Assembly: GCA_035765775.1 (NCBI GenBank) | Contig: DASTWV010000023.1 | Span: forward strand, 1 to 64,000 | Length of the DNA stretch: 64,000 bases | Direction: 5' to 3' | Source: Actinomycetota bacterium | GTDB taxonomy: Bacteria > Actinomycetota > CADDZG01 > JAHWKV01 > JAOPZY01 | Part shown: positions 60,983 to 64,000 of the stretch, piece by piece | Layout of the letters: every line of letters begins with the position of its first letter | Numbering within the stretch: position 1 is the first letter of the stretch | Program-made: the position numbers and the translations under genes | Notes under the pieces: generated by a model | What the model was told of the DNA's origin: nothing | What the model saw: only the letters and a program-made list of their open reading frames with translations | Database searches by the model: none

Positions 60983-62218
60983 ATGCAAGCAACGGAGTAC
61001 GACGCCATCGTGGTCGGGGCCCGGTGCGCGGGCTCGCCCGTGGCGATGCAGCTCAGCCGGGTGGGCTGGCGGGTCCTCCTGGTGGACCGGGCGACCTTCC
61101 CCAGCGACACGCTCTCGACGCACGCCATCCACCCCCAGGGGGTGGCCGCCCTGCAGCGCTGGGGCCTGCTCGACCGGCTGGTGGCCACCGGTTGCCCGCC
61201 GATCGACACCTATCGCTTCCAGTTCGGACCGTTCGCCATCGCCGGCCACCCCCGCCCCGTGGAGGGGGTAGGCGTGGCCTACGCCCCCCGCCGCACCATC
61301 CTCGACGCCCTGCTGGTCGAAGCCGCGCGCGAAGCCGGGGCCGAGCTCTGGGAGGGCACCGTGGTGGAGAACGTCCTGTGGGAGGGAGGCTCCGTCGCCG
61401 GCATCCGTGCCCGCCGGGGGGACGCACCCGCGGTCACAGTGCGGGCGCCGGTGGTCATCGGGGCCGACGGGCGCAACTCGTTGGTCGCCGCCTCGGTCCA
61501 CGCGCCCTCCTACCGGGAGTGCCCGGCCCAGCTGGTGGCCTACTACGCCTACTGGTCGGGGCTTCCCATGGAGGGCCGGTTCGAGACCTACCCGCAGCCG
61601 ATGCACCGCCGGGGGTGGGGTGTCGCCCAGACCCATGACGACCTCACGATGGTCGTCGTCGGCTGGCCGGTCGCCGAGATGGCGGCCAACCGGGGCGACC
61701 TGGAGGCCAGCTACCAAGGCGCATTCCGCCTCGTCCCGGCTTTCGCCGAGCGTATCGCCGCCGCCGTCCGGGAGACGCCGATCCGCGGCGGGGTCACGCC
61801 GAACTTCTTCCGCCGCCCATTCGGCCGCGGGTGGGCGCTGGTGGGCGACGCCGGGTACACCAAGGACCCGATCACGGCGCAGGGCATCAGCGACGCCTTC
61901 CTGGATGGTGAGCGCTGCGTCCAGGCTCTGGATGAATGGCGCACGGGCGGCCGGCCCTTCGCCGACGCGCTCGGCGCCTACCAGGCCGACCGGGACCGGC
62001 GGGCGATGCCGATGTACGAGTTCACGATCAAGCTTGCATCGATGGAGATGCCGGGCCCGGACCTGATGGCGGTGGTGCAGGCGGCGGCCGGGAGCCCGGA
62101 AGGCAGCGACCTGTTCGCCAGCGCTTCGGCGGGCACCGCACCCCTGAGCGAGCTCTTCGCGTTTGCTCAACGCGGCGGCCGGGCACTGGCAGCGGCCCCC
62201 GCAGCAGTAGGACACTGA
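60983..62218 (+). CDS. FAD-dependent monooxygenase/geranylgeranyl reductase-like
   Basis: Predicted 411 aa of the PHBH/UbiH fold. The FAD motif is YDAIVVGARCAGSPVAMQLSRVGWRVLLVDRA (GxGxxG-like with Arg-Cys), followed by the DG motif VVIGADGRNSLVA and the GD motif GRGWALVGDAGYTKDPITAQGISDAF. These features fit actinobacterial NAD(P)/FAD-dependent oxidoreductases that hydroxylate or reduce hydrophobic substrates. ATG at 60983 follows AAAAAGGGGG. It is followed 25 bp later by a methyltransferase gene, forming a modification pair. Confidence 0.9.
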   Translation: MQATEYDAIVVGARCAGSPVAMQLSRVGWRVLLVDRATFPSDTLSTHAIHPQGVAALQRWGLLDRLVATGCPPIDTYRFQFGPFAIAGHPRPVEGVGVAYAPRRTILDALLVEAAREAGAELWEGTVVENVLWEGGSVAGIRARRGDAPAVTVRAPVVIGADGRNSLVAASVHAPSYRECPAQLVAYYAYWSGLPMEGRFETYPQPMHRRGWGVAQTHDDLTMVVVGWPVAEMAANRGDLEASYQGAFRLVPAFAERIAAAVRETPIRGGVTPNFFRRPFGRGWALVGDAGYTKDPITAQGISDAFLDGERCVQALDEWRTGGRPFADALGAYQADRDRRAMPMYEFTIKLASMEMPGPDLMAVVQAAAGSPEGSDLFASASAGTAPLSELFAFAQRGGRALAAAPAAVGH

Positions 62219-62243
62219 GACCCACACTGAGGGGAGAACGACC

Positions 62244-63095
62244 ATGGCAACGGCAGTGGCGAACACCGAGGCACGGGAGTACTGGACGGCACGGGCGGCC
62301 GGCTGGCTGGAGGACCAGGACGCCCTGGAGATCTTTGGGGGGGCACCAGGCGAGGCCGCCATAGAGGCGTTGGCGCCGCAGCCGGGCGAACGGATCCTCG
62401 ACATCGGGTGCGGGGGCGGCGCCACCTCCCTTGCCCTTGCCGGACGGGTGGCGCCCCGGGGCAGCGTGGTGGGCGTGGACATCTCACCGGGCATGGTCGC
62501 CGGGGCGCAGGCCCGGGCGGCCGCCTCCGGGGCGGGGTCGGTGTCCTTCGTCGTGGGCGACGCGCAGGTCGAGGACCTGGGCGCGGGCGCATTCCAGGCT
62601 GCCTACTCCCGCTTCGGCGTCATGTTCTTCGCCGACCCGGTGGCGGCCTTCGCCAACATCCACCGGTGCCTGGCGCCGGCGGGCCGGCTGTCGTTCTGCT
62701 GCTGGCAGGGGCCCGCCAGCAACGAATGGATGACGCTGCCGACCGTGGTGGCGCGGGGAGTCCTGGGCATGGCCCCGCCGCAGCCCGACCCCGGAGAACC
62801 GGGCCCATTCTCCTTCGCCGACCCCGGACGGATCCGCGAGATCCTCGAAGGCGCCGGGTTCCAGGACGTCGACGTCGCCCTGCACAACGACACCGTTGCG
62901 CTTTCGGAGGGTGACGTGGCCACCCGGGCCCGGGTGGCCTTGCGCCAGGGCCTGGTGGCCGAGCTGTTGAAGGAGGTCTCCGACGAGACCCGGGACCAGG
63001 TGGTCGCCGCCCTGCAGGAGGCGATGCGGAGCCGGATGGTGGGCGGCGTTTCGGACTTCTCCCGCGGTTATCTCGTGGTGACGGCCCGGGCGTGA
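62244..63095 (+). CDS. SAM-dependent methyltransferase (UbiE-like)
   Basis: Predicted 283 aa. Motif I is ILDIGCGGGATSLALAG, the ribose-binding Asp is in VVGVDISPGMV, motif II AFQAAYSRFGVMFFADP, motif III HRCLAPAGRLSFCCWQ. The phrase FGVMFFADPVAAFANIHR is common in actinobacterial methyltransferases near flavin monooxygenases. ATG follows GAGGGGAG. It probably acts on the product of the preceding monooxygenase; the substrate is not known. Confidence 0.9.
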   Translation: MATAVANTEAREYWTARAAGWLEDQDALEIFGGAPGEAAIEALAPQPGERILDIGCGGGATSLALAGRVAPRGSVVGVDISPGMVAGAQARAAASGAGSVSFVVGDAQVEDLGAGAFQAAYSRFGVMFFADPVAAFANIHRCLAPAGRLSFCCWQGPASNEWMTLPTVVARGVLGMAPPQPDPGEPGPFSFADPGRIREILEGAGFQDVDVALHNDTVALSEGDVATRARVALRQGLVAELLKEVSDETRDQVVAALQEAMRSRMVGGVSDFSRGYLVVTARA

Positions 63096-63117
63096 GCGGG
63101 CCGAGGCCGCAAGCAGC

Positions 63118-64000
63118 CTAACTGGCGGCCCAGGGCGTCCCTCCGGGCGGCGCCTGGTAGCTGCAGTAGATCCCGGTCCGCACCCCGGCGCCCAGGTCCC
63201 GCCCGGCGTCCGGGAAGGACTCCTCGATGCGGGCGATGGCGGCCCGGAGCGCCCGGGTGACGTTGAGTCGGGCCTTCTCCACCACCGAGGCTGCCCGCCG
63301 GTCCCGGCCGCCCAGGCCCACCGCCCGGGACAGCTCGGCCACCAGGGCGTCGATCTCCCCCTGGATGGCCACCATGGCATCGTCGTCCTCGCGGGCGTCG
63401 GCCTCGTCGAGGTCCGCCCGCAGAGCCTCCAGCCGGCGGCGGTATGCGGCCTTGGCGGCGCCGTCCAACATCTCGCCCGCATCGCCGAGGTCACGCCGGC
63501 GGATACCCGGCTCCTCCGGTGCCCCCTCGACCGCCTCCACCAGGTCCAGCACGTGGTGCTCGACGGCAGGCGCCCCCAGGAGGACCCCGAGGTAGGACAA
63601 CCCTTTCGTCGCCCGCAGGTAGAGCGTGCTGCCGCCGACGGTCAGCACCCAGTCGTCCCCCGCCCGGCGCAGCATGGCGGGGGGGCCCGGGGCGAGCGAC
63701 GGCCCGGGCAGCCACCGGCCGTGGAGGTCGAGCCGGGCCTCGATCGCCGCCGCCGCCTGCTCCTCAGCGCGAGCGGCGGCCGGGTCCGGGTGAAGGTGTG
63801 CCAGCTCACGGTGCATGGTGACGGCCAGCAAGGGGGCGGCCCACTCATCCATACCGGCCAGGGCCTGCTCCAGGGTCCCGACCGCGGCCGGAGCATCGCC
63901 GGCACCGGCTGCGACCCGGGCGACGGCGAGGGCCACCTCGGCTGGCGCTGCGGTGCCGGCCCGGCGCTCCAGCTCCTGGCAGGCCTCCCGTGCCGCCCCG
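63118..64000 (-). CDS. C-terminal part of a large ATPase-type regulator (runs off the window)
   Basis: The frame is open from the right window edge to the stop at 63118; at least 293 residues are visible. The visible end contains helical-repeat sequence (AAVGTLEQALAGMDEWAAPLLAVTMHRELAHLHPDP in parts), a small beta segment (DDWVLTVGGSTLYLRATKGLSYLGVLL), and then an Ala-rich helical region, AAYRRRLEALRADLDEADARED, ARAVGLGGRDRRAASVVEKARLNVTRALRAAIARIEE. This C-terminal domain is familiar from large actinobacterial AAA-ATPase/cyclase-type regulators. The N-terminal domains lie outside the window. Confidence 0.8.
   Translation of the reverse strand, partial: GAAREACQELERRAGTAAPAEVALAVARVAAGAGDAPAAVGTLEQALAGMDEWAAPLLAVTMHRELAHLHPDPAAARAEEQAAAAIEARLDLHGRWLPGPSLAPGPPAMLRRAGDDWVLTVGGSTLYLRATKGLSYLGVLLGAPAVEHHVLDLVEAVEGAPEEPGIRRRDLGDAGEMLDGAAKAAYRRRLEALRADLDEADAREDDDAMVAIQGEIDALVAELSRAVGLGGRDRRAASVVEKARLNVTRALRAAIARIEESFPDAGRDLGAGVRTGIYCSYQAPPGGTPWAAS

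Overview
The window is high-GC DNA (about 70% by eye) with dense, often overlapping genes, frequent GTG starts, a mycobacterial-type SerC, AfsR-like BTAD regulators, a DevRS-like two-component pair and many TetR, methyltransferase and SnoaL genes. This points to an actinobacterium or a close high-GC relative, probably soil-dwelling and perhaps uncultured. No rRNA, intact tRNA, CRISPR array or complete prophage was seen.

Layout. 1-4.9 kb is a worn, insertion-prone edge: IS21-type terminal repeats, a 3' tRNA-Asn fragment, a frameshifted mug remnant, an istA pseudogene and a degenerate tRNA-Arg surround two intact metabolic genes, serC and malate synthase. 4.9-16.4 kb holds a beta-propeller-like repeat protein with a (GGGGS)n-like tail, methyltransferases, a D,D-carboxypeptidase, an OmpR/HK pair, a TetR regulator divergent from a methyltransferase, a molybdopterin oxidoreductase, a DHFR-like reductase and an anchored secreted protein. 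16.4-25.3 kb is a two-gene operon of giant unrecognised proteins (about 1510 and 1426 aa); the first is split by an apparent 1-nt deletion in a C5 run. 25.5-27.7 kb carries an MscS channel, a TPR protein and a cold-shock protein.

28.0-45.2 kb is the most interesting region. It joins members of the nitrogen-starvation/cyanide-assimilation Nit1C family set (AIR-synthase-like, GNAT, radical SAM, MSMEG_0572-like and MSMEG_0565-like glycosyltransferase) to a complete oxamate-carbamoyltransferase-like set (FdrA/AllF, DUF1116/AllG, DUF2877/AllH) plus carbamate kinase. It also contains a CoA-disulfide-reductase-like flavoprotein, an amidohydrolase, two fumarase/aspartase-superfamily lyases, an OsmC-like protein, a Cys-rich unknown and an XRE-cupin regulator. 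No nitrilase is present. A shared promoter/operator-like motif precedes two of the operons. My reading is a composite nitrogen-scavenging pathway whose end product is carbamoyl phosphate, converted to ATP, ammonia and CO2 by carbamate kinase; the substrate is unknown.

45.3-52.3 kb holds an AfsR-like ATPase regulator and small tailoring-type operons (SnoaL, methyltransferase, TetR, NmrA-like). 52.3-59.9 kb looks like a dormancy/hypoxia module: a DosS-like GAF-GAF kinase, Usp, a DosR-like regulator, a PNPOx-like protein, a PAS-GAF-GGDEF cyclase and an SQR-like flavoprotein. Identical GGGCC-N4-GGCCC palindromes lie beside two of these genes. 60.0-63.1 kb has a catalytically degenerate ABC ATPase, a flavin monooxygenase and a methyltransferase; the window ends inside a large regulator gene.
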